The notes beneath the pieces are model-generated. The model did not search any database, had not been told where the DNA came from, and saw only the letters and a program-made list of their open reading frames with translations. Positions 6,575 to 13,839 of a stretch of DNA of 41,398 bases are shown piece after piece. The translations under genes and the position numbers were made by a program. Source of the DNA: Actinomycetota bacterium (GTDB taxonomy: Bacteria; Actinomycetota; Thermoleophilia; Gaiellales; Gaiellaceae); contig VAXK01000053.1 in the NCBI GenBank assembly GCA_005885565.1, positions 1 to 41,398 on the forward strand, in the 5' to 3' direction. Positions within the stretch are counted from its first letter, which is position 1. Each line of letters opens with the position of its first letter.

Positions 6575-7969
6575 ATGAGCCGAGAGATCATCGAAGCGGT
6601 CAAGACGATCGAACGCGAGAAGGGGATCGAGGAGAACACGCTCATCCACGCGCTCGAGGACGCGCTGCTCGCCGCGTACAAGAAGACGCCGGGCGCGTCG
6701 CGCCATGCGACGGTCGAGCTCGACCCGGACGACGGCGAGTTCCGCGTCTTCTCGATCGAGCTGCCCCCCGACGTCGAGGAGCGCCTTCTCGACGAGGCGC
6801 GCGAGCGGACGCTCGACGAGCTCGAGCGGCTGGAGATCGAGTCCGGCGAGCGCTCGCACACGCTCGTTACCGACGACGACCTGGACATCGACTGGTCGGA
6901 CGTCCCAGAGGACCAGGTCAAGCGTGAGGACGTGACGCCGGAGAACTTCGGCCGCATCGCCGCGCAGACGGCGAAGCAGGTCATCCTCCAGCGGATCCGC
7001 GAGGCCGAGCGCGAGATGATGTACGAGGAGTACGTCGACCGCGTCAGCGAGGTCGTGACCGGCATCGTCCAGCAGGCCGGCGACCGCAACAACGTGCTCG
7101 TCGACCTCGGCAAGGTCGAGGCGCTGCTGCCTCGCTCCGAGCAGGTCGACGGCGAGCGCTACGAGCAGGGCTCGCGCATCAAGGCGGTCATCACCGAGGT
7201 GCGGTCGGGCACGAAGGGCCCGCAGGTCATCCTCTCGCGGCGCGATCCGGAGCTGATCAAGACGCTCTTCGAGCTCGAGGTGCCCGAGATCGCGGACGGG
7301 CTCGTCGAGATCCGCGGCGTCGCCCGCGAGCCGGGCTACCGGTCGAAGATCGCGGTCGAGTCGCACGCCCAGGGCGTCGACCCCGTCGGCGCCTGCGTCG
7401 GCCCGCGAGGCTCGCGCGTCCGCATGGTCGTCTCCGAGCTCCGCGGCGAGAAGATCGACATCATCCCGTGGAACACGGAGCCGGCGCGCTTCGTCGCGAA
7501 GGCACTGTCGCCCGCGCGCGTGCGCGAGGTGTACATCGACGACGAGACTCGTGACGCGACCGTCGTCGTCCCCGACGACCAGCTCGCGCTCGCGATCGGC
7601 AAGGAGGGCCTGAACGCCCGTCTCGCCGCGCGCCTGACCGGCTGGAAGGTCGACATCCAGTCCGACTCCGAGTTCGCGCAGGCCGAGGCGGACGCTGCCT
7701 ACGGCGGCGGTGACTCCGGCGAGGAGTTCACCGGTCGCTGCGGCGCGATCCTCTCCAACGGCAAGCGCTGTCCGAACGCCGCGCTGCCGGGCTCGCGCTT
7801 CTGCGGCGTGCCGGCGCACCAGGCGCTCGAGGGTCAGGAGGCTCCCGCCGGCGACGGCGCGCAGCCGCCTGCCGAGGCGGCGACGGCGAACGAGGGCGAC
7901 ACGGCCGTCGAGCAGGAGGTCGCCGCCGCTCCCGCCGCCGAGGAGGAGGGCGAGCCGGCTGCCCAGTGA
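6575..7969 (+). CDS. nusA: Transcription termination/antitermination factor NusA with a cysteine-rich tail
   Basis: NusA binds RNA polymerase and nascent RNA to modulate pausing, termination and antitermination. This 464-residue protein starts at ATG 6575 behind GAGGGG. An N-terminal polymerase-binding domain spans about 1-135 and an S1 domain about 140-205 (NNVLVDLGKVEALLPRSEQV). Two KH domains follow, with GACVGPRGSRVRMVVSELRG at about 271-290 and AIGKEGLNARLAARLTGWKV at about 343-362. Beyond the usual end there is a tail with Cys-x9-Cys-x10-Cys-x4-His spacing (RCGAILSNGKRC, then GSRFCGVPAH), resembling a small zinc-binding motif. A low-complexity Ala/Glu run completes the protein. It sits second in the rimP operon. 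Confidence 0.95.
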   Translation: MSREIIEAVKTIEREKGIEENTLIHALEDALLAAYKKTPGASRHATVELDPDDGEFRVFSIELPPDVEERLLDEARERTLDELERLEIESGERSHTLVTDDDLDIDWSDVPEDQVKREDVTPENFGRIAAQTAKQVILQRIREAEREMMYEEYVDRVSEVVTGIVQQAGDRNNVLVDLGKVEALLPRSEQVDGERYEQGSRIKAVITEVRSGTKGPQVILSRRDPELIKTLFELEVPEIADGLVEIRGVAREPGYRSKIAVESHAQGVDPVGACVGPRGSRVRMVVSELRGEKIDIIPWNTEPARFVAKALSPARVREVYIDDETRDATVVVPDDQLALAIGKEGLNARLAARLTGWKVDIQSDSEFAQAEADAAYGGGDSGEEFTGRCGAILSNGKRCPNAALPGSRFCGVPAHQALEGQEAPAGDGAQPPAEAATANEGDTAVEQEVAAAPAAEEEGEPAAQ

Positions 7970-8210
7970 GCCGATCCGATCCTGCGCCGGCTGCGGGCGG
8001 CGGGCGCCGAAGCGCGAGCTCGTCCGCTTCGTCGCGCGCGACGGGGCGCTGACCCCGGGGCCCGTGCTCGAGGGGCGTGGCGTCTACACGTGTCGCCGCC
8101 TCGCGTGCTTCGAACGGGCGGCCGCGAATCGCGGCTTCGCCCGCACGCTCCGGCGCACGGTGAGGATCGATCCGACGCTGACCCGGCTTTACACTGGTGT
8201 CGATGGCTGA
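7959..8210 (+). CDS. ylxR: YlxR-family RNA-binding/nucleoid protein
   Basis: A small basic protein of the YlxR (DUF448) family, found between nusA and infB in most Gram-positive bacteria. The family signature PIRSCAGCGRRAPKRELVRF is at residues about 5-24. It is followed by GRGVYTCRRLACFERA and RTLRRTVRID. No ATG, GTG or TTG is available close to the conserved N-terminus. The likely start is CTG 7959, eight nt behind AGGAGGAGGG (7941-7950), giving 83 residues. That purine run also encodes NusA glutamates, so the start is uncertain and a frame error cannot be excluded. It overlaps the nusA stop and the infB start. Confidence 0.82.
   Translation: MPSEPIRSCAGCGRRAPKRELVRFVARDGALTPGPVLEGRGVYTCRRLACFERAAANRGFARTLRRTVRIDPTLTRLYTGVDG
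8190..8195 (+). promoter_or_regulatory. TANNNT box (TACACT) 7 nt before infB ATG
   Basis: TACACT lies inside the end of ylxR, exactly 7 nt before ATG 8203, and no Shine-Dalgarno sequence precedes that ATG. In bacteria that make leaderless mRNAs a -10 box sits at this distance from the start codon. No convincing -35 element is visible. Confidence 0.35.
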
Positions 8211-10164
8211 CCGTCCGAACAGACCGATGCGCCCGCGCGGCGGCGCGGGGGGACCCGGCCGGCGCCGCCGGGTCGTGATCGACTCCGGCGCGGCGCGCCC
8301 GCGCGACGGGCGTCAGGCGCGCGAGCAGCGTCAGGATTCGCGGCCGAAGGAGCGGCGCGAGGTCGTCCACCCGACCGGGCCGGTCACGGTCGAGTCGGGC
8401 GTGTCCGTCCGCGACCTGTCCCAGGCGCTCGGCATCCCGGCGGCCCAGATCATCAAGGTCATGATGAACCTGGGGAAGATGGTCCAGATCACGCAGTCCC
8501 TGACGGACGACGAGATCGAGCTGATCGCCACCGAGGTGAACCGCGAGATCACCATCAAGCACATCGCGGACGAGGACGAGGAGCCGGAGGTCTACGAGGA
8601 CAGCGAGGCCGACCTCGAGGAGCGCCCGCCGGTCGTCACGATCATGGGCCACGTCGACCACGGCAAGACGACGCTCCTCGACGCGATCCGCCAGACCGCC
8701 GTCGTCGAGACCGAGGCGGGCGGCATCACGCAGCACATCGGCGCCTACCAGGTCGACCACGACGGGCGCCGCATCAGCTTCCTCGACACTCCCGGTCACG
8801 AGGCCTTCACGGCCATGCGCGCCCGCGGCGCGAAGGTGACGGACATCGCCGTCCTCGTCGTGGCCGCCGACGACGGCGTCATGCCGCAGACGCGCGAGTC
8901 GATCTCGCACGCGCGCGTGGCCGGCGTCCCGATCGTCGTGGCGATCAACAAGGTCGACCTCCCGGAGGCGAATCCCGACCGTGCGCGGAACGAGCTGGCG
9001 CAGGAAGGTCTCCAGCCCGAGGAGTGGGGCGGGACGACGCAGTTCTCAGAGGTCTCCGCGAAGGCGAAGACCGGCCTCGACGACCTGCTCGAGAAGGTCT
9101 TGCTGGTCGCGGACGCCGAGCTCGAGCTGAAGGCGAACCCGAAGGCCGAGGCGTCCGGCCCGATCATCGAGTCACGCCTCGACGTCGGCCGCGGCCCGGT
9201 CGCGACGATGCTCGTCCAGCGCGGCACGCTCCGCGTCGGCGACGCGGTCGTCGCCGGCGACGCCTGGGGCAAGGTGCGCGCGCTCTACACCTTCCGCGGC
9301 GATCGCGTCCGCGAGGCGCGGCCGGGCGAGCCGATCGAGATCCTCGGCTTCGACAAGCCGCCGCCCGCCGGCGAGCTCTGCCGCGTCGTCGAGAACGAGC
9401 GCCAGGCACGCCACCTCGCGAACGTGCGGGGCGAGCGGCTGCGCCGCGAGCAGCTCGCGCAGCAGGCGAAGACGGGGCCGACGCTCGAGACCCTCTTCGA
9501 CGAGATGCAGGCCGGCGGCGTCCAGGACCTGAACCTCGTCGTCAAGGGCGACGTCGACGGGTCGGTCGAGGCGGCCGTGTCCGAGCTGCAGAAGATCCAG
9601 CACCCCGAGGTGCGGGTGAACGTCATCCACACCGGCGTGGGCGCGATCTCCGAGAACGACGTGAACCTCGCATCGGTGTCGAACGCGCTCGTCGTCGGCT
9701 TCAACGTGCGGCCGAGCGCCGAGGCGCGCGCGCTCGCCGAGCGCGAGGGCGTCGACATCCGCACCTATCGCGTCATCTACCAGCTCACGCAGGACATCGA
9801 GCAGGCGCTCGTCGGCATGCTCCGGCCCGTCGAGACCGAGGAGGCGCTCGGCGAGGTCGAGGTCAGGCAGCTCTTCCGCGTCTCGCGCCTGGGCACGATC
9901 GCCGGCTGCTACGTCACGCGCGGCGTCGTCCGCCGCGGCGCCCGCGCCCGGATCGTCCGCGACGGCACGGTCATCCACGAGACGACGATCGCGCAGCTCA
10001 AGCGCTTCAAGGACGACGTGCGCGAGGTGGCCGAGGGCTTCGAGTGCGGCATCCTCCTCGAGGGCTTCAACGACCTCCGCGAGGGTGACGTCTTCGAGGT
10101 CTTCGAGACCCGCCAGGTCGAGCGCACCGACCTGTCCGAGAACCCGGCGCCGGCGCCGGCGTAG
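8203..10164 (+). CDS. infB: Translation initiation factor IF-2
   Basis: IF-2 is the GTPase that places fMet-tRNA on the 30S subunit and promotes 50S joining. From ATG 8203 the protein has 653 residues. That is short for an actinobacterial IF-2 because the long Ala/Pro-rich N-terminal extension is reduced to about 50 basic residues. An IF2_N domain follows (VSVRDLSQALGIPAAQIIKV). GTPase motifs are G1 GHVDHGKTT at about 149, G2 GGITQHIGA, G3 DTPGHEAF, G4 NKVD and G5 SAK. C-terminal beta-barrel domains include EVEVRQLFRVSRLGTIAGCY. A GTG at 8197 is an alternative start. The gene overlaps ylxR by 8 nt and ends before a repeat-filled gap. Confidence 0.96.
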   Translation: MADRPNRPMRPRGGAGGPGRRRRVVIDSGAARPRDGRQAREQRQDSRPKERREVVHPTGPVTVESGVSVRDLSQALGIPAAQIIKVMMNLGKMVQITQSLTDDEIELIATEVNREITIKHIADEDEEPEVYEDSEADLEERPPVVTIMGHVDHGKTTLLDAIRQTAVVETEAGGITQHIGAYQVDHDGRRISFLDTPGHEAFTAMRARGAKVTDIAVLVVAADDGVMPQTRESISHARVAGVPIVVAINKVDLPEANPDRARNELAQEGLQPEEWGGTTQFSEVSAKAKTGLDDLLEKVLLVADAELELKANPKAEASGPIIESRLDVGRGPVATMLVQRGTLRVGDAVVAGDAWGKVRALYTFRGDRVREARPGEPIEILGFDKPPPAGELCRVVENERQARHLANVRGERLRREQLAQQAKTGPTLETLFDEMQAGGVQDLNLVVKGDVDGSVEAAVSELQKIQHPEVRVNVIHTGVGAISENDVNLASVSNALVVGFNVRPSAEARALAEREGVDIRTYRVIYQLTQDIEQALVGMLRPVETEEALGEVEVRQLFRVSRLGTIAGCYVTRGVVRRGARARIVRDGTVIHETTIAQLKRFKDDVREVAEGFECGILLEGFNDLREGDVFEVFETRQVERTDLSENPAPAPA

Positions 10165-10176
10165 ACGCAGGGCGGC

Positions 10177-10218
10177 TCGACCGGTCGTTTCAGACGGCGC
10201 ACCGCAAGCGGTGCCTTA
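10177..10218 (-). repeat. Interspersed structured repeat, copy 2 (short form)
   Basis: Read on the minus strand, this is a shortened element. It keeps the first hairpin (CACCGCTTGCGGTG), then joins directly to GCCGTCTGAAAC and the GACCGGTC palindrome, lacking the long middle hairpin of the other copies. It lies 12 nt after the infB stop. Confidence 0.7.
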
Positions 10219-10241
10219 GCGGCGCCCGCGTAGGCAGAGGC

Positions 10242-10262
10242 GGGTCGACCGGTCGTTTCGGG
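10242..10262 (-). repeat. Isolated tail of the interspersed repeat
   Basis: A second copy of the repeat tail, with palindrome GACCGGTC (10247-10254) preceded on the minus strand by CGAAAC, as in copy 2. It lies in the same infB-ylxP gap and the same orientation, so the gap holds a tandem of one short element and one tail. Confidence 0.6.
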
Positions 10263-10320
10263 CGCCCGCCTAACGCGCCGGTCTGCGTCCGACCGTCGGT
10301 GCCGCGGCAGAATGGTCGCG

Positions 10321-10620
10321 ATGGGCATGGGTTACGTCGCCATCCTCTCGGTCGACCTGCACTTTCCCGAGGCGGGCTCCCTGAAGGGGAAGCGCAAGTT
10401 CGTGCGCTCGGCGAAGGCGCAGCTCCAGAATCGGTTCGGCGCGTCGGTCGCGGAGGTCGACCACCACGAGCTGTGGCAGCGCTCGCGGCTCACCGTGGCG
10501 TGCGTCGCCCGCGAGGCGCGGGAGGCGGAGCGGCTGCTCGACGAGGCGGAGCGCTACCTGAACGGCCAGCAGTGGGAGCTCGGGCCGCGCACGCGGGAGG
10601 TGGTTACCCTCGATGGGTGA
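10321..10620 (+). CDS. ylxP: DUF503 (YlxP-like) protein
   Basis: A small DUF503 protein of about 99 residues, the family's usual size, found between infB and rbfA in many Gram-positive bacteria. Recognisable features are VAILSVDLHFPEAGSLKGKR near the N-terminus, then VAEVDHHELWQRSRL, the family hallmark. Three in-frame ATGs (10312, 10321, 10327) are possible. I prefer 10321 or 10327 because family members begin just before the GYVAILSVDL strand. The function is unknown; its conserved position suggests a role linked to translation or ribosome assembly. Its end overlaps the rbfA start by 8 nt. Confidence 0.88.
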   Translation: MGMGYVAILSVDLHFPEAGSLKGKRKFVRSAKAQLQNRFGASVAEVDHHELWQRSRLTVACVAREAREAERLLDEAERYLNGQQWELGPRTREVVTLDG

Positions 10621-10954
10621 GCGCATGCGACGGGTCGACGAGGCGGTGAAGGAGGTGCTCTCCGAGGGCATCGGCGAGCTGAAGGACCCCCGGATCGGCT
10701 TCGTCACGGTCACCGGCGTCCGAACGTCAGCCGACCTTCGCCACGCCCGCGTCTTCGTGAGCGTGCTGGGCTCGGAGCGGAAGCGCGAGCGGAGCTTGGA
10801 GGGACTCGCCGCCGCGCACGGCGTCCTCCAGGCGCGGCTGGCGCGTCAGCTGAGAATGAAGCGGACCCCCCAATTGGCCTTCGAGTACGATCCCTCGGTC
10901 GAGCGTGGGGTCCGCATGACACAACTCATCGATGAGCTCGCCGGAGACGAATGA
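10613..10954 (+). CDS. rbfA: 30S ribosome-binding factor RbfA
   Basis: RbfA is a single KH-domain factor that binds the 30S subunit and helps mature the 5' end of 16S rRNA. The 113-residue product has the standard order: RMRRVDEAVKEVLSEGIGEL, then DPRIGFVTVTGVRTSADLRH, then ARVFVSVLG and a C-terminal LRMKRTPQLAFEYDPSVERG. ATG 10613 overlaps the ylxP stop, and the 3' end overlaps nrnA by 23 nt, so translation of the three genes is probably coupled. Confidence 0.95.
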   Translation: MGERMRRVDEAVKEVLSEGIGELKDPRIGFVTVTGVRTSADLRHARVFVSVLGSERKRERSLEGLAAAHGVLQARLARQLRMKRTPQLAFEYDPSVERGVRMTQLIDELAGDE

Positions 10955-11936
10955 TCTCGCCGCGGTCGTAAAAGCCCTTCGCTCGCACGACCGCTTCGTC
11001 GTAACCACGCACGAGAACCCGGACGGCGACGCGCTCGGCTCGCTCCTGGCCGCGAAGCTCGGGCTCGAGCAGCTCGGCAAGGACGTCGTGATGACGCTCC
11101 ACGGCGACGCTCCGCTCCCGGGCGAGTACGCGTTCATGGCGCTCGAAGGGCTCCGCCGCGACTGGCCCGAGGACGCGGAGAGCCGTGTCCTGCTCGCCGT
11201 CGACTGTGCGAACGAGACCCGGATCGCGGATCCGTCGATCCTCGAGCGTGTGCTGCTCGTCGTCGACGTCGACCACCACCACGACAACACGCGCTTCGGG
11301 GGCGTGAACCTCATCCATCCCGGGGCCTCGTCGACGGGCGAGGTGCTCCGGGACGTCTTCCGCGAGCTCGGCGTGCAATTGACCCCCGAGATCGCCGAGG
11401 CGCTCTACATCGCACTGGTGACCGACACTGGCCGCTTCCAGTACACGAACACCACCCCGAAGGCGCTGAGGCTCGCCGCCGAGCTGGTGGAGGCCGGCGC
11501 CGACGTGCACAGAATCTTCCAAGGCGTCTACGAATCGGTGCAGTTCGCGAAGCTGAAGCTCCTGGCGCGAGCGTTGGATCGAGCCCAGGTCTTCGAAGGG
11601 GGAGCGATCGTGGTCTCGTACCTCCTGCGCACCGACTTCACGGAGGTGGGCGCGGCCGAGCCGTATTCCGAGGGGATCATCGACTACCTCCGGGCGGTCG
11701 AGGGCGCCGAGATGGCGGTGCTGATCCGCGAGCCGCCGCGCCGCGACGGCGAGGGGCCGACCCGGCGCGTCAGCCTGCGCTCGAGCGTCGACGAGCTCGA
11801 CGTCTCCGCGATCGCCCGGCGTTCGGGGGGCGGCGGGCACCGGCAGGCGGCTGGCTTCTCCAGCGACGCCTCGGTCGAGGAGATCACCGACTTCGTGCGT
11901 CGCGAGTTCGCAGCGACCGGCCGGTCTGCCGCTTGA
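10932..11936 (+). CDS. nrnA: Bifunctional oligoribonuclease/pAp phosphatase, DHH family
   Basis: NrnA-type DHH phosphoesterases degrade short oligoribonucleotides (nanoRNA) and dephosphorylate 3'-phosphoadenosine-5'-phosphate. The 334-residue protein shows the DHH motifs: THENPDGDALGS at about residues 30-41, LLAVDCAN, DVDHHHDN at about 114-121 and ALVTDTGRFQYTNT. The C-terminal DHHA1 domain carries the substrate loop RRSGGGGHRQAAGF. The alternative activity of cyclic dinucleotide hydrolysis exists in relatives and could matter here because a GGDEF protein is encoded nearby, but that is inference. It starts inside rbfA and is followed by an inverted copy of the interspersed repeat. Confidence 0.93.
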   Translation: MSSPETNDLAAVVKALRSHDRFVVTTHENPDGDALGSLLAAKLGLEQLGKDVVMTLHGDAPLPGEYAFMALEGLRRDWPEDAESRVLLAVDCANETRIADPSILERVLLVVDVDHHHDNTRFGGVNLIHPGASSTGEVLRDVFRELGVQLTPEIAEALYIALVTDTGRFQYTNTTPKALRLAAELVEAGADVHRIFQGVYESVQFAKLKLLARALDRAQVFEGGAIVVSYLLRTDFTEVGAAEPYSEGIIDYLRAVEGAEMAVLIREPPRRDGEGPTRRVSLRSSVDELDVSAIARRSGGGGHRQAAGFSSDASVEEITDFVRREFAATGRSAA

Positions 11937-11957
11937 CGCGGGGGGTGACGACGGACC

Positions 11958-12030
11958 CGACCGGTCGGTTCAGACGGACGCGCAGGCGGAGCCTGCATGT
12001 CCTGACGGCGGCACCGCAAGCGGTGCCTTA
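11958..12030 (-). repeat. Interspersed structured repeat, copy 3
   Basis: On the minus strand this is a full-length copy. It has the hairpin GGCACCGC/GCGGTGCC, then GGACATGCAGGC/GCCTGCGCGTCC around TCC, then CGTCTGAACC and the palindrome GACCGGTC (11959-11966). Relative to copy 1 the first stem has C-G in place of T-A, a compensatory change. It ends one nt before the truB GTG. Confidence 0.8.
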
Positions 12031-12031
12031 G

Positions 12032-12694
12032 GTGCCTCCTCGCGGGCTCGAGCCGTCGGGCGTGATCCTCGTCGACAAGCCTACGGGGCCGTCGTCGTTC
12101 GCCGTCGTGCGGCAGGTTCGGGCGCGAACGGGTGCGCGCACCGGCCATACGGGAACTCTCGACCCTTTCGCGTCGGGTTTGTTGGTTTTGTTGTCCGGAA
12201 GAGCAACTAAGCTGATGCCGTGCTTCGTCGGACTGGACAAGCGCTACCTGACGGACGTCGCGCTGACGGCGCGAACCTCGACCGGCGATCCCGAGGGCGA
12301 GGTCGTCGAGGAGCTGGAGCCGCCGTCGGAGGACGAGCTCGAGCGACGGCTCGCGGGCCTCCGGGGCGAGATCGAGCTGCCGATCCCGGCCGCCTCGGCG
12401 GTCAAGATCGGTGGTGAGCGCGCCTACAAGCTGGCCCGCCGGGGGGTCGCCGTGGAGATGCCGCTCCGCCGTTCGCGTGTCGACGCGCTCGACGTCATCG
12501 CGTATACCGGAGACACCGTCCGGCTCGATCTCCGCGTCAGCTCGGGCACGTATGTGCGTGCGATCGCCGACGCATTAAGCGGGCATTGTCGGACGCTCCG
12601 CCGGACCGAGGTCGGTCCCTTCGTCGTCGAGGACGCCGACCCGGAGCTGGTGATCCCTCCGGACGAGGCGCTCGCGGCCCTCGACCGCCGATGA
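12032..12694 (+). CDS. truB: tRNA pseudouridine(55) synthase TruB
   Basis: TruB converts U55 of the tRNA T-loop to pseudouridine. The catalytic motif GHTGTLDPFASGLLVLL is at about residues 38-54, with Asp44 as nucleophile. VILVDKPTGPSSF precedes it and the substrate-binding VSSGTYVRAIADAL follows at about 169-182. The 220-residue length means the C-terminal PUA domain of larger TruB proteins is absent. I use GTG 12032; GTG 12062, just before ILVDKPTG, is a possible shorter start. The upstream repeat ends immediately before the gene, so any ribosome-binding site must lie in or next to the repeat. The stop overlaps the ribF ATG (ATGA). Confidence 0.93.
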   Translation: MPPRGLEPSGVILVDKPTGPSSFAVVRQVRARTGARTGHTGTLDPFASGLLVLLSGRATKLMPCFVGLDKRYLTDVALTARTSTGDPEGEVVEELEPPSEDELERRLAGLRGEIELPIPAASAVKIGGERAYKLARRGVAVEMPLRRSRVDALDVIAYTGDTVRLDLRVSSGTYVRAIADALSGHCRTLRRTEVGPFVVEDADPELVIPPDEALAALDRR

Positions 12695-13566
12695 GGATCG
12701 CCAGGGCTCCGGAGGAGCTTCCGGACGGTCGCCGTGCCGTCGCGCTCGGCACCTTCGACGGCGTCCACCTGGGGCACCGGCGGGTGCTCGACATCGCGCG
12801 GGCGAGCGACGGACTCGTCTCGACGGCCGTGACGTTCTGGCCGCATCCGCGGACAGCGCTCGGCAACCGCATCGAGCTCCTCACGTCGCTCGAGCGACGG
12901 CTCGAGCTGCTCGCGGCGGCCGACCTCGACGAGGCGTTCGTCGTCGAGTTCTCGCCCGACCTCGCGCGGCTGACGCCGGAGCAGTTCGCGGAGCGGGTGC
13001 TGCGCCCGATCGGGACGGAGATCGTCGCTGCGGGAGCGAACTTCCGCTTCGGCCGCGGGCGGGCCGGCGACCTTGACCTGCTCGCGCGACTGGGCTTCGA
13101 CGTGCGGCCGGTGGAGCTCGTGGACGGCATCTCGTCGTCGGAGATCCGGCGTCTCCTGCTTGCCGGCGAGGTCGAGCGCGCAGTAGAAGCGCTCGGGCGG
13201 CCGCCGGAGGTGGAGGGAACGGTGGTCGCGGGCGATCAGCGCGGCGGGACGCTGGGCTACCCCACCGCGAACCTCGACGTGGACCCGGCCCTCCTCGTGC
13301 CCGCATACGGGATCTATGCCGGCGCCGCCGACGGGAACCGCGCCGCGATCTCGATCGGGACCAACCCGCACTACGGCGGCGAAGAGCGCCGGGTGGAGGC
13401 GTTCCTCCTCGACTTCGAGGGCGACCTGTACGGACAGCGGCTCGTCATCGAGCTCTGGACCCGGCTTCGCGAGGAGCGTGCTTTCGCGTCGGAGGCCGAC
13501 CTCGTGGAGCAGATCGGACGCGACGTGGAAGCCGCTCGCCAGGCCGTGCGCCCGCACGTCAGCTAG
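12691..13566 (+). CDS. ribF: Bifunctional riboflavin kinase/FAD synthetase
   Basis: RibF phosphorylates riboflavin to FMN and adenylylates FMN to FAD. The 291-residue protein starts at ATG 12691 inside the truB stop (ATGA). The N-terminal nucleotidyltransferase domain begins ALGTFDGVHLGHRRVLDIA, with the HxGH-type motif; VSSSEIRRLLLAGEVERA follows at about 148-165. The C-terminal kinase domain begins near residue 175, with GDQRGGTLGYPTANLDVD carrying the PTAN motif. It ends AFASEADLVEQIGRDVEAAR. Association with truB is conserved in Gram-positive bacteria. No FMN riboswitch-like leader is visible because the gene is coupled to truB. Confidence 0.94.
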   Translation: MRIARAPEELPDGRRAVALGTFDGVHLGHRRVLDIARASDGLVSTAVTFWPHPRTALGNRIELLTSLERRLELLAAADLDEAFVVEFSPDLARLTPEQFAERVLRPIGTEIVAAGANFRFGRGRAGDLDLLARLGFDVRPVELVDGISSSEIRRLLLAGEVERAVEALGRPPEVEGTVVAGDQRGGTLGYPTANLDVDPALLVPAYGIYAGAADGNRAAISIGTNPHYGGEERRVEAFLLDFEGDLYGQRLVIELWTRLREERAFASEADLVEQIGRDVEAARQAVRPHVS

Positions 13567-13602
13567 GCGCAAGTTTTCGCAAATTGCGGAGTCCTTACCT
13601 AC

Positions 13603-13839
13603 GTGGAGCGGAACGCGCTGTCCCAACACAGCCTCCGCGTCGTCGAGAGCGTCCGGTGCCTCGAGTGCGGCGCCGTGTATGCGAAGCCGGCGGGAGGCGG
13701 AACGGTGCAGGCTAATCCGGGCTGCCCGGAGTGCGGGTACGTCGGCTGGGTGGCTACCGAACGTCCGGAGAGCCGGCCGGCGCCGGCGTCGCAGCCGCAC
13801 CGTTTCTTCGGGGGTCGCCTGCGCCGCCGGAGCGCGTGA
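13603..13839 (+). CDS. Small zinc-ribbon protein of unknown function
   Basis: A 78-residue protein with two CxxC knuckles, VRCLECG (Cys19, Cys22) and PGCPECG (Cys41, Cys44), typical of a structural zinc ribbon. A basic, low-complexity tail RRFF/GRLRRRS-like follows. GTG 13603 is used; the preceding 36 nt are unusually AT-rich for this genome and may hold a promoter. The last 86 nt overlap the 3' end of the gamma-glutamyltransferase gene on the other strand, but both overlapping tails are low-complexity. Zinc ribbons of this kind bind nucleic acids or proteins; no specific function is claimed. Confidence 0.7.
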   Translation: MERNALSQHSLRVVESVRCLECGAVYAKPAGGGTVQANPGCPECGYVGWVATERPESRPAPASQPHRFFGGRLRRRSA

